From positions 113,477,555 to 113,541,554 of the forward strand of contig OW121742.1 in NCBI GenBank assembly GCA_933228675.1: a stretch of 64,000 nucleotides of DNA, in the 5' to 3' direction. Below the pieces are notes generated by a model. It searched no databases and was not told the origin of the DNA. It was given only the letters and a program-made list of their open reading frames with translations. This document shows positions 23,105 to 34,715 of this stretch, in pieces. The stretch's first letter is position 1, and each line of letters opens with the position of its first letter. The stretch is from Stomorhina lunata (lineage: Eukaryota > Arthropoda > Insecta > Diptera > Rhiniidae). The translations under genes were made by a program, and so were the position numbers.

Positions 23105-24885
23105 TTGTAATGCTTTAATACTAAGTATCATTATAATGGTACTGGTATTATTTAGTAGTAATGGTAGTAGTCGTACTTAGTAGTAATGGCACTAGTAGTA
23201 ATTATTAGTAATGGTACTGGTAATATATAGTGGTTATGACACTTATAATACTTAGTAGTAATAGTATTAGTAATACTTAGAAGTAATGGTACTAGTAATT
23301 CATAGTAGTAATGACACTTATAGTATTTGGTAATTGTAGTACTAGTAACAATTAGTGCAAAAAATAGTATTATTAGTATTTAGTTGTAGTGGCAATAGTA
23401 GTACTTTAAAAATGGTACTAGTATTATTTAGTAGTAATGGTAGTAGTCGTACTTAGTAGTAATGGCACTAGTAGTAATTATTAGTAATGGTACTGGTAAT
23501 ATATAGTGGTTATGACACTTATAATACTTAGTAGTAATAGTATTAGTAATACTTAGAAGTAATGGTACTAGTAATTCATAGTAGTAATGACACTTATAGT
23601 ATTTGGTAATTGTAGTACTAGTAACAATTAGTGCAAAAAATAGTATTATTAGTATTTAGTTGTAGTGGCAATAGTAGTACTTTAAAAATGGTACTAGTAG
23701 TATTTAGTAGTAATGGTACTAGTAGTAATAAGTAGTAATGGTACTAGTAGTATTTTGTAGTATTGACACCTATAGTACTTAGTAGTAATAGTACTTAGTA
23801 GTATTGCTACAAGTAGTACTAAGTAGTAATGTAGTACTAAGTTGAAATGGTAGGAGAAGTACTTAGTAGTAATGGTACGAGAAGTACTTAATAGTAATGA
23901 TACTACTAGTACTTAGTAGTAACAGTACCAGTGGTACTTAGTACTTATAATAGTTAGTAGCAATGGTACTAGTATTATTTAGTTGTAATGGTACCAGTGG
24001 TACTAAATAATGGTACTAGTGTTATTTAGTGGTAATGGTACCAGAAGTACTTAGTAGTAATGGTACTAGTAGTATTTGGTTGTTATGTTACTAGTGATAC
24101 CTAGTAGTAATGGCAGTTGTAGTACTTAATAGTAATGATGCTAGTAATTCATAGAAGTAATGGTACTAGTAGTACATAGTAGTATTGGCGTTTACTGTAC
24201 ATAGTTGCATTGGTACTTGTAGCACTTAGTGGAAATGGTACTAGTAGTACTTAGTAGTAATGGTACTAGTAATTCATAGTAGAAATGGCACTTATAGTAC
24301 TTAGTAATAATAGTACTAGCATTACTTAGTAGTAATGGTAATAGTAGTACTTTTTGCATAGTACTAGTAGTACTTTTATAATACTTAGTAATAATGGTAG
24401 TAGTAGTACTTAGTTGTAATGGTACCAGCAGTACTTATACTAGTAATACATAGTAGTTATGGTACTAGTAATACTTAGTAGTAATTAAGTAGTGGTAATG
24501 GTACTAGTAGTAGTTAGTTGTAATGGTACCAGCAGTACTTAGTAGTAATTGTATTAGTAGCACTTAGTTGTAATGGTGCTGGTAGTACCTAGTAGTAACG
24601 GCACTAGTAGTATTAAGTAGTAATGTTTTTTGTGATACTTAGTAGTAATGACACTAGTAATATATAGCAGTAATGGTACTAGTATTACGAAGTAGTAATG
24701 GACTTTATAGTAATAATACTAGTAGTATTTAGTAATAATGGTTCTATTAATACATAATATTAATGGTTCTAGTAGTACTTAGTATTAATGGTACTAATAT
24801 TAATAGTACTAGTAGTACTTTGTATTAATAGTACTATTAGTACTTAGTAGTAATGGTACTAGTAGTATTTTGCATTAATGATATT
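23105..24885 (+). repeat. Family G ~25-bp TAGTAGTAATGGTACTAG satellite
   Basis: About 70 variable units built from TAGTAGTAATGGTACTAG and AGTACT, rich in the palindrome TACTAGTA. A near-identical 276-bp segment occurs twice (ATGGTAGTAGTCGTACTTAG at 23161 and 23437). Unit length drifts through TAGTA slippage. Stop codons (TAG, TAA) fill the plus frames. Confidence 0.9.
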
Positions 24886-25994
24886 AGTAGACCAATGGAA
24901 TCTCAGAAAAGTTTTCAAATGGCGGACAAGCAAAAATATATTTTGTGTAACTTTTAAGATAACCAATCAGTCCACTTTTGCTCAATTGATGTATGGCATA
25001 ATGTCCAACTTAAAGGGACTATAATACTTTTTTACTTATTTTAGTTTTAACAGCTTTCCATAAATTCAGGGCCAAATACAAATAATTTCCTCACAATACT
25101 TTCCTGACAATACATGTGTTAATGTGTAATAATTATTCATTCAATTGAATTTGAAAATATACTATAATGACTTTACCTTTGAAGGATATGAAGAAAGGTT
25201 GAACCGAAAACACTCATCACATTGACAGACTGAATGACATTTTGTAAAAACCGTTACCACCTTAAGTTTATCTTATATAAGTACTTTTCTTGCTACGACC
25301 AAGGACACTTTGTGTTCTACCATTAACCTGATATATTGAATTCCTAGTGCTTAAGTGCAAGGTCAATATTGTTAAAAATTTCGGTTAATGTCTATTGAAA
25401 AACCAAAAATTGACCTTCTTAAAAGTAAATCAAAAATAATCCTTTGGTTATTTAGAAAATGATATTTGAAGATTTTCTTGGCATATTTAAGGAATTTGGA
25501 TTATATAAGAGAAAAATCTATAATCAAAATTATTATTAATAATTTGGAAACTGATAATTTCAAAACAAAGGACTAAGGTTTTTAGCCATTTACATCCTCT
25601 TTTCCATTATTTTCAAATTTTCTCGATATATTCGAATTTTCTTGTGGTTTTCTTTTTATATCATTTTCTAATAAATACTTGCCTTATTCTTTTACGACTA
25701 ACCCTACTTAATCACTTGCCGGAACTTATTGTTTTTGCACACCCTTTTTGTGTCCTTTTTGCATATTTTTCATGTTTTTAGTTGTCTTTGAATTGAAGGA
25801 ATTTCATTTTGTTTTTAAGATTTTATGGAAAAGGGTTGGGTCCTATTTCTGTGAATTATTTGAATAGAGTGATAATGTATTAAAAGGGTTAATAGCCATG
25901 TTTTTGAGGTTAGGGAGCAAGATTTTGATTTTACCTTGAGGAAGCTTGAAATTAAGGACATTTCTTACCACCAGGCGTAGGCAGCCCATACCAC
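24886..25994 (-). repeat. Spacer carrying the second arm of the diverged inverted duplication
   Basis: Positions 25299-25838 are the inverted partner of 17170-17730: CCAAGGACACTTTGTGTTCT at 25299, TTGACCTTCTTAAAAG near 25414, and CTAACCCTACTTAATCACTT near 25699. The remainder is plain AT-rich DNA. The stretch just before the D array contains the block CATACCACCAGAAGCC (25987-26002), also present at 4463-4478. Confidence 0.8.
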
Positions 25995-28900
25995 CAGAAG
26001 CCAAAAAAAAAAATTTCAATAAAAATATTTTTCTTTAGCAAAATTTTCTATAGAAAAATTTTCCAAAGAAATATTTTTCTATAGAAAAAATTTCTAAAGA
26101 AATATTTTTCTATAGAAAAATTTTCCAAAGAAATATTTTTCTATAGAAAAATTTTCCAAAGAAATATTTTTCTATAGAAAAATTTTCCAAAGAAATATTT
26201 TTCTATAGAAGAATTTTCCAAAGAAATATTTTTCTATAGAAAAATTTTCCAAAGAAATATTTTATAGAAAAATTTTCCAAAGAAATATTTTTCTATAGAA
26301 AAATTTTCCAAAGAAATATTTTTCTATAGAACAATTTTTCAAAGAAATATTTTTCTACAGAAAAATTTTCCAAAGAAATATTTTTTATAGAAAAATTTTC
26401 CAAAGAAATATTTTTATATAGAAAAATTTTCCAAAGAAATATTTTTCTATAGAAAACTTTTCCAGAGAAATACTTTTCTATAGAAAAATTTTCCAAAGAA
26501 ATAATTTTCTATAGAAAAATTTTCCAAAGAAATATTTTTCTATAGAAAAATTTTTCAAAAAAATATTTTTCTATAGAAAAATTTTCCAAAGAAATATTTT
26601 TCTAGAGAAAAATTTTCCAAAGAAATATTTTTCTATAGAAAAATTTTAAATAGAAAAATTTTTCTATAGTAAAATTTTAAATAGAAAAATTTTAAATAGA
26701 AAAATTTTTCTATAGAAAAATTTTAAATAGAAAAATTTTAAATAGAAAAATTTTTCTATAGAAAAATTTTAAATAGAAAAAAATTTCAATAGAAAAATTT
26801 TCAATAGAAAAATTTTCAAAAGAAAAATTCTTCTATAGAAAAATTTTCAATAGAAAAATTTTTCTATAGAAAAATTTTTCTATAGAAATATTTTCCTATA
26901 GAAAAATTTTTCAAAGAAATATTTTTCTATATACAAATTTTCCAAAGAAATATTTTTCTACAGAAAAACTTTCCAAAGAAATATTTTTCTATAGAAAAAT
27001 TTTCCAAAGAAATATTTTTCTATAGAAAAATTTTCCAAAGAAATATTTTTCTATAGAAAAATTTTCCAAAGAAATATTTTTCTATAAAAAAATTTTCTAA
27101 AGAAATATTTTTCTATAGAAAAATTTTCCAAAGAAATATTTTTCTATAGAAAAATTTTCAAAAGAAATATTTTTCAATAGAAAAATTTTCCAAAGAAATA
27201 TTTTTCTATAGAAAAATTTTCCAAAGAAATATTTTTTTATAGAAAAATTTTCCAAAGAAATATTTTTCTATAGAAAAATTTTCCAAAGAAATATTTTTCT
27301 ATAGAAAAATTTTCCAAAGAAATATTTTTCTATAGAAAAATTTTCCAAAGAAAAATTTTCCTAAGAAGTATTTTTCTATAGAAAAATTTTCCAAAGAAAT
27401 ATTTTTCTATATACAAATTTTCCAAAGAAATATTTTTCTATAGAAAAACTTTCCAAAAAAATATTTTTCTACAGAAAAACTTTCCAAAGAAATATTTTTC
27501 TATAGAAAAACTTTCCAAAGAAATATTTTTCTATAGAAAAATTTTCCAAAGAAATATTTTTCTATAGAAAAATTTTCCAAAGAAATATTTTTCTATAGAA
27601 AAATTTTCCAAAGAAATATTTTTCTATAGAACAATTTTTCAAAGAAATATTTTTCTACAGAAAAATTTTCCAAAGAAATATTTTTTATAGAAAAATTTTC
27701 CAAAGAAATATTTTTATATAGAAAAATTTTCCAAAGAAATATTTTTCTATAGAAAACTTTTCCAGAGAAATACTTTTCTATAGAAAAATTTTCCAAAGAA
27801 ATAATTTTCTATAGAAAAATTTTCCAAAGAAATATTTTTCTATAGAAAAATTTTTCAAAAAAATATTTTTCTATAGAAAAATTTTCCAAAGAAATATTTT
27901 TCTAGAGAAAAATTTTCCAAAGAAATATTTTTCTATAGAAAAATTTTAAATAGAAAAATTTTTCTATAGTAAAATTTTAAATAGAAAAATTTTAAATAGA
28001 AAAATTTTTCTATAGAAAAATTTTAAATAGAAAAATTTTTCTATAGAAAAATTTTAAATAGAAAAAAATTTCAATAGAAAAATTTTCAATAGAAAAATTT
28101 TCAAAAGAAAAATTCTTCTATAGAAAAATTTTCAATAGAAAAATTTTTCTATAGAAAAATTTTTCTATAGAAATATTTTCCTATAGAAAAATTTTTCAAA
28201 GAAATATTTTTCTATATACAAATTTTCCAAAGAAATATTTTTCTACAGAAAAACTTTCCAAAGAAATATTTTTCTACAGAAAAACTTTCCAAAGAAATAT
28301 TTTTCTATAGAAAAATTTTCCAAAGAAATATTTTTCTATAGAAAAATTTTCCAAAGAAATATTTTTCTATAGAAAAATTTTCCAAAGAAATATTTTTCTA
28401 TAAAAAAATTTTCTAAAGAAATATTTTTCTATAGAAAAATTTTCCAAAGAAATATTTTTCTATAGAAAAATTTTCAAAAGAAATATTTTTCAATAGAAAA
28501 ATTTTCCAAAGAAATATTTTTCTATAGAAAAATTTTCCAAAGAAATATTTTTTTATAGAAAAATTTTCCAAAGAAATATTTTTCTATAGAAAAATTTTCC
28601 AAAGAAATATTTTTCTATAGAAAAATTTTCCAAAGAAATATTTTTCTATAGAAAAATTTTCCAAAGAAAAATTTTCCTAAGAAGTATTTTTCTATAGAAA
28701 AATTTTCCAAAGAAATATTTTTCTATATACAAATTTTCCAAAGAAATATTTTTCTATAGAAAAACTTTCCAAAAAAATATTTTTCTACAGAAAAACTTTC
28801 CAAAGAAATATTTTTCTATAGAAAAACTTTCCAAAGAAATATTTTTCTATAGAAAAATTTTCCAAAGAAATATTTTTCTATAGAAAAATTTTCCAAAGAA

Positions 28901-29298
28901 ATATTTTTCTATAGAAAAATTTTCAAAAGAAATATTTTTCAATAGAAAAATTTTCCAAAGAAATATTTTTCTATAGAAAAATTTTTCAAAGAAATATTTT
29001 TCTATAGAAAAATATTCCAAAGAAATATTTTTCCATAGAAAAATTTTCCAAAAAGAAATATTTTTCTATATAAAAAATTTTCCAAAAAATTATTTTTCTA
29101 TAGAAAAATTTTCTAAAGAAATATTTTTGTATAGAAAATTTTTACTATAGAAAAATTTTCAATAGACAAATTTTTCTATAGAAAAATTTTCAATAGACAA
29201 ATTTTTCTATAGAAAAATTTTCAATAGACAAATTTTTCTATAGAAAAATTTTCAATAGACAAATTTTTCTATAGAAAAATTTTCAATAGAAAAATTTT
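25995..29298 (+). repeat. Family D 31-bp satellite built on TTTTCTATAGAAAA
   Basis: About 106 units in the register TTTTCTATAGAAAA followed by ATTTTCCAAAGAAATAT. Two subregions differ: units shortened to TAGAAAAATTTTAAA type (26640-26880 and 27945-28150), and a final run of CAATAGACAAATTTT type units (29155-29290). A 1.3-kb higher-order duplication is nested inside (separate entry). Confidence 0.95.
26290..28906 (+). repeat. Tandem higher-order duplication, two copies of ~1.3 kb within family D
   Basis: From about 26293 the sequence repeats at an offset of exactly 1300 bp (26293 to 27593), sharing rare variants such as AGAACAATTTTTCAAAG and TCCAGAGAAATACTTTTC. The offset becomes 1285 after a 15-bp deletion near 28030 and 1316 after one extra 31-bp unit near 28270. 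These changes show the two copies are real and slightly diverged. Identical 67-codon frames on the minus strand are by-products. Confidence 0.9.
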
Positions 29299-30464
29299 GT
29301 AAAATCCTTTTGCCTAATCTATTTCCTCAAAATCCTTTCATTTAAAATTGTCCAATATTGACAATTGTTACAATCCTGTAGCAGCTGAGAACTACAGCCA
29401 ATATATATGATGGATGTGAATGTAGACATCAAACATTAGAAAACTAATGCGTTAAACTGTTCCAGATTAAGCAACAAATAATAAAACACACAACCAAAGT
29501 ATGGGCACTCCAATGCGTAACTCCAGCTTTAGCAACAAACCAATTTAGCATAAAATACATAAACTGGCAAATCAGACAATCTCACACATATCCTAAGCAT
29601 GAAGAGGAACAAGAAGCCTATAACTCTATCACCAACAGAGCAAGCAGGCTTTTGCAATGCAACCATCCTTCCTGATTAATAAAGGAAATAATGCTGACAA
29701 TGACTAAACGCATACAGACACAACAGGCAGCCAACTCAAACAGGAAAATCTTCTTTACATTATCTGCATGATAAAGTACTTACACAAACATAAAAGCTAG
29801 TGCTGCCTTCCCAGCCCCCTAGAGTATGCAATAGTTTAACACTTTCATTGCTTTTGCTGGAGTATGATGAACACTGATACTTAAACATGACTAAAAGTAG
29901 GTCAGTGTGTTTTCCATCTCCTCCTTGTGCCTGATAATGATTAAACATCACATTAACTTGTATTTGTGTGAGTTTCATGTTCAGGATGCAATTGACATCT
30001 GGTACAAGAGCAATTAATGGGCTACACACATGCATGCACACACATAACCACAGACATACACTCGCACATACACACACACATACAAGGCTTCTCTTCCATT
30101 GATACTGTTGATGACAATGACAACCGAAAACAAACATTAATATGGAACACTTATTCACAAAAGTATCGACAGCAACAAATTGTAGTTTTTCGAAAAATTG
30201 CAACAAATTGCAAGTTTCTTGTTTGTTGCCTTAAGCCTTAAACATGTGTCTCTACAAATGCAGTTGCATGATTAACAATCGGTGTTTATGTGTGTTTAGC
30301 CTGGTTTAAATAAAACATATATTTGAAAAATTTGCAACATTTGTTCAAATTTAATGGGTTTTATTGAACCTTAAGTAGAAAAGAGAATAACATTAAAATA
30401 AAGATACATTCGAAAAAATTGTATATCATTGGAAAAGTTAAAATTAATCCAAAAAATTAACTGA
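29299..30464. other. Non-repetitive spacer with CA-rich microsatellite
   Basis: Relatively GC-richer spacer containing an interrupted CA/TACA microsatellite at about 30020-30085. The longest frame (minus, 29760-30206) begins at TTG and its CVCVC run is the translated microsatellite. I see no gene. The last bases before the E array already contain GAACTGAACTAAAACTGTAG. Confidence 0.55.
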
Positions 30465-32873
30465 AACTGCTACAGAACTGATTTCGAACTGAACTAAAAC
30501 TGTAGCAGAACTGTAGTAGAACTGTAGTAGAACTATAGTAGGACTATAATAGAACTATAGTAGAACTGTAGTAGAACCGTAGTAGAACTGTATTAGGACT
30601 GTAGTAGGACTGTAGTAGAACTGTGGTAGAACTGTAGTAGGACTATAGTAGGACTGTAGCAGAACTGTATTAGAATTGTAGTATTACTGTAGTAGGACTG
30701 TAGTTGAACTGTAGTACAACTGTAGTAGGACTGTAGTTGAACTGTAGTACAACTGTAGTAGGACTGTAGTAGAACTGTTGTAGAACTGTATTAGGACTGC
30801 AGTAGGACCGTAGCAGAACTGTAGTAGAACTGTAGTAGAACTGTAGTAGGACTATAGCAGAACTCTAGTAGAACTGTAGTAGAACTGTATTAGGATTGTA
30901 GTAGGACTGTAGCAGAACTGTAGTAGAACTGTAGTATAACTGTAGTAGAACTCTAGTAGAACTGTAGTAGAACTGTAGTAGGATTATAGTAGAACTCTAG
31001 TAGAACTGTAGTAGAACTGTATTAGGTCTGTTGTAGGACTGTAGCAGAACTGTAGTAGAACTGTAGTATTACTGTAGTAGAACTGTAGTAGGACTGTAGT
31101 AGGACTATAGTAGAACTATAGTAGGACTATAATAGAACTATAGTAGAACTGTAGTAGAACTGCATTAGGACTGTAGTAGGACTGTAGTAGAACTGTGGTA
31201 GAACTGTAGTAGGACTATAGTAGGACTGTAGCAGAACTGTATTAGAATTGTAGTATTACTGTAGTAGGACTGTAGTGGAACTGTAGTACAACTGTAGTAG
31301 GACTGTAGTAGAACTGTAGTAGAACTGTATTAGGACTGTAGTAGGACCGTAGCAGAACTGTAGTAGAACTGTAGTATAACTGTAGTAGAACTACAGTAGA
31401 ACTGTAGTAGAACTGTAGTAGAACTATAGCAGAACTCTAGTAGAACTGAAGTAGAACTGTATTAGGATTGTAGTAGGACTGTAGCAGAACTGTAGTAGAA
31501 CTGTAGTATAACTGTAGTAGAACTCTAGTAGAACTGTAGTAGAACTGTAGTAGAACTGTAGTAGGACTGTAGTAGAACTGTAGTAAGATTATAGTAGAAC
31601 TCTAGTAGAACTGTAGTAGAACTGTAGTAGAACTGTATTATTCCTGTAGTAGGACTGTAGCAGAACTATAGTAGAACTGTAGTGTTACTGTAGTAGAACT
31701 GTAGTAGGACTATAGCAGAACTCTAGTAGAACTGTATTAGGACTGTAGTAGGACTGTAGCAGAACTGTAGTAGAACTGTAGTATTACTGTAGTAGGACTG
31801 TAGTAGAACTGTAGTAGAACTGTAGTAGAACTGTATTAGGACTGTAGTAGGACTATAGTAGAACTCTAGTAGAACTGTAGTAGAACTGTATTAGGCCTGT
31901 ACTAGGACTGTAGCAGAACTGTAGTAGAACTGTAGTATTACTGTAGTAGGACTGTAGTAAAACTGTAGTAGAACTGTAGTAGAACTGTATTAGGACTGTC
32001 GTAGGACTGTAGGAGAACTGTAGTAGAATTGTAGTATAACTGTAGTAGGACTGTAGTAGAACTGTAGTAGAACTCTAGTAGAACTGTAGTAGAACCGTAG
32101 TAGAACTGTAGTAGAACTGTAGTAGGACTGTAGTAGAACTATAGTAGAACTGTAATATAACTGCAGTAGGACTGTAGTAGAACTGTAGTTGAACTGTGGT
32201 AGAACTGTAGTGGAACTGTAGTAAAACTGTAGTAGAACTGTGGTGGAGTTGCAGTAGAACTGTAGTAGAAATGTAGTAAAACTGTAATAGAACTGTAGTA
32301 GAACTGTAGTAGAACTCTAGTAGAACTGTAGTAGAACTGTAGTAGGACTGTAGTAGAACTGTAGTAGAACTCTGGTAGAACTGTAGTAGAACTGTAGTAG
32401 GACTGTAGTAGGACTGTAGCAGAACTGTAGTAGAATTGTAGTATAACTGTAGTAGGACTGTAGTAGAACTGTAGTAGAACTCTAGTAGAACTGTAGTAGA
32501 ACTGTAGTAGGACTGTAGTAGGACTGTAGCAGAACTGTAGTAGAATTGTAGTATTACTGTTGTAGAACTGTAGTAGAACTCTAGTATAACTGTAGTAGAA
32601 CTGTAGTAGGACTGTAGTAGAACTATAGTAGAACTGTATTATAACTGCAGTAGGACTGTAGTAGAACTGTAGTTGAACTGTGGTAGAACTGTAGTGGAAC
32701 TGTAGTAAAACTGTAGTAGAACTGTAGTGGAGTTGCAGTAGAACTGTAGTAGAAATGTAGTAAAACTGTAATAGAACTGTAGTAGAACTGTAGTAGAACT
32801 GTAGTAGAACTGTAGTAAAACTATAGTAGAACTGTAGTAGAACTGTAGTAGAACTATAGTAGAGCTGTAGTAG
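30465..32873 (+). repeat. Family E 11-bp satellite AACTGTAGTAG
   Basis: About 219 units of 11 bp with single-base variants (AACTCTAGTAG, GACTGTAGTAG, AACTGTATTAG, AACTGTAGTAT). Higher-order repeats keep strict 11-bp phase: a block with GGACTATAATAGAAC at 30541 and 31124 (583 bp, 53 units), and one with CTGCAGTAGG at 32161 and 32645 (484 bp, 44 units). It runs directly into family H at 32873 with no spacer. Confidence 0.95.
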
Positions 32874-33511
32874 AAAACGCCCAGTTTTCTATAGAAAACT
32901 TTGCCAGTCGTCCAGTTTTCTACAGAAAACTTTGCCTTTCCTTATTTTTTCTATAGAATACTTTGCCTGTCTTCGTTTTTTTCTGTAGAAAACTTTCCCT
33001 TTCCTCGTTTTTTGTATAGAAAACTTTCCTTTTCTTCATTTTTTCTATAGAAAATTTTCCCTTTTTTCATTTTTCTATAGAAAACTTTGCCTTTCGTCAA
33101 TTTTTCTATAGAAAGCTTTGGCTTTCGTCATTTTTTCTATAGAAAGCTTTGCCTTTCGTCAATTTTTCTATAGAAAGCTTTGGCTTTCGTCATTTTTTCT
33201 ATAGAAAACTTTGCCTTTGCCATTTTTGCTATAGAAAACTTCCCCTTTTTGATTTTTCTATAGAAAGCTTTTCCTTTCGTCAATTTTTCTATAGAAAGCT
33301 TTGCCTTTCGTCATTTTTTATAGAAAACTATGCTTTTCGTCATTTTTTCTATAGAAAACTTTATGTTTCTTCATTATTTCTAATGAAAACTTTGGCTTTT
33401 GTCATTTTCTTACAGAAAACTTTGCCTTTCGTCATTTTTTTGATAGAACATTTTGCCTTTCATGATTTTTTCTGTAGAAAACTTTGCCTTTTCTATAGAA
33501 AAGTTTTCGTA
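32874..33511 (+). repeat. Family H satellite, array H1 (plus orientation)
   Basis: About 20 units of around 31 bp in the register TTTTCTATAGAAAA then CTTTGCCTTTCGTCATT. The first units carry the GTCCAG variant that dominates H3. A 123-codon plus frame crosses it only because the unit lacks stops in the frames used. It is not a gene. Confidence 0.9.
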
Positions 33512-34715
33512 TCTAACTAATTCTATTCTTTATTTCTCTAAGTGCATTTTCTGACCTTTCTCATTAAGTAATTTGTTTTGGCTATTTTAAGTTTAAAGTT
33601 TCAAATTTGTGAATTAACCATTTGCTACCTCAACTCTAACCATCCCTTTTCTCCACCCCTTAACTTCAAGTTAAACAATTTAATGTCCTTCTTTCCTTGA
33701 GTATTATTGAATGTTTACTTTAATATTTTGGCAAATATGTTTCGATTTTCTAATGGTTTTGCTGCAAAAAAAAACACACAACATCATTAAGAGCTATAGA
33801 TATCCTTTAAAATCCTTAAATGTTACAATTTTTGCACACAATTTTCTTCTAATGCTGCTTCCAAGGCTTTAGCTTCCTCATTTGGGCTGTTAACCTGCTT
33901 TTACTTTTAATGGGGCTTTTTCCCTTAACATCAGCACCAGAAGAGCAAATACTTAAAATCTAGAGAAATAAAATAATGAAAATGTGAAAATTTTCCTCGT
34001 TTCCTTCGTTTTCCTTGGTTTTCAAATGAGGCAACATGTGTTTAACATGTTTCCATTTATGTACTAAGGATTTTTGCTTTATGTCCCTATAGTTTATATA
34101 AGATGTAAATGTGTTTGTGTTGGCTCTACTCTCGCTTTTAAGGATGTGTTTCCATAAATGCGAGTGTGTGAGTGTGTGTGTTTGTGTTAATGTTGGCAAA
34201 GTCCTTGTGTGACGTTAACATCCTTAACGTTTTTGTTGGTTTTTTTCTTCTGGTAGGGATTTGTGTCAATTGTTCTCAACATTGTTGTCGTTGTTCTTGT
34301 CATTCTTGTTGTTTTTGCTTTTTTTGTTTGCTATTGTTCTTGTAAACGTTTTAGGAATTGCTAGTGTTGTTGTATTCCTAGAATATCCTAGACTTCGAAC
34401 AAAAACAACATCATTTTCAAATCTATAACAATTTAATTGAGCTTCAGTAATTGTTTCAGTATAAATTACCATTTAAACGTTATTCAGTTTTTTTTTTTTT
34501 CAATTTCCAATATTTGAAAACTGGGTTGAAATAGAAATTGAAAAGCAATAAAATTTCAGTTTCATTTTCGTTTTTGTGCGCATATGGGAAAAAAAATCTA
34601 TTTTAGCTAAATTCTTTTTTTTTTCAGGAATTTAATGGTAATTTGGAAATATTTTCAAAGTGAAATTGTTTGAAAAAATATAAAAATGTTAAAGCTTTAA
34701 AGGATATTTTTTAAG
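33512..34715. other. Spacer between H1 and H2, no gene supported
   Basis: Ordinary AT-rich DNA with a GT-rich microsatellite (about 34155-34192) and a TTGTTGTT-type run near 34275-34345. It lies between oppositely oriented H arrays, so it could form the loop of a very large hairpin. Confidence 0.6.

Noticed and set aside
4463..26002. Shared 16-mer CATACCACCAGAAGCC at 4463-4478 and 25987-26002
   Set aside because: Exact but very short, with no extended similarity on either side. It could be a remnant of a dispersed repeat, but this cannot be supported from two copies.
29760..30206. 148-codon minus-strand open frame with a cysteine/valine run
   Set aside because: It starts at TTG, and the CVCVC segment is the translated CA/GT microsatellite. 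No supporting motif.
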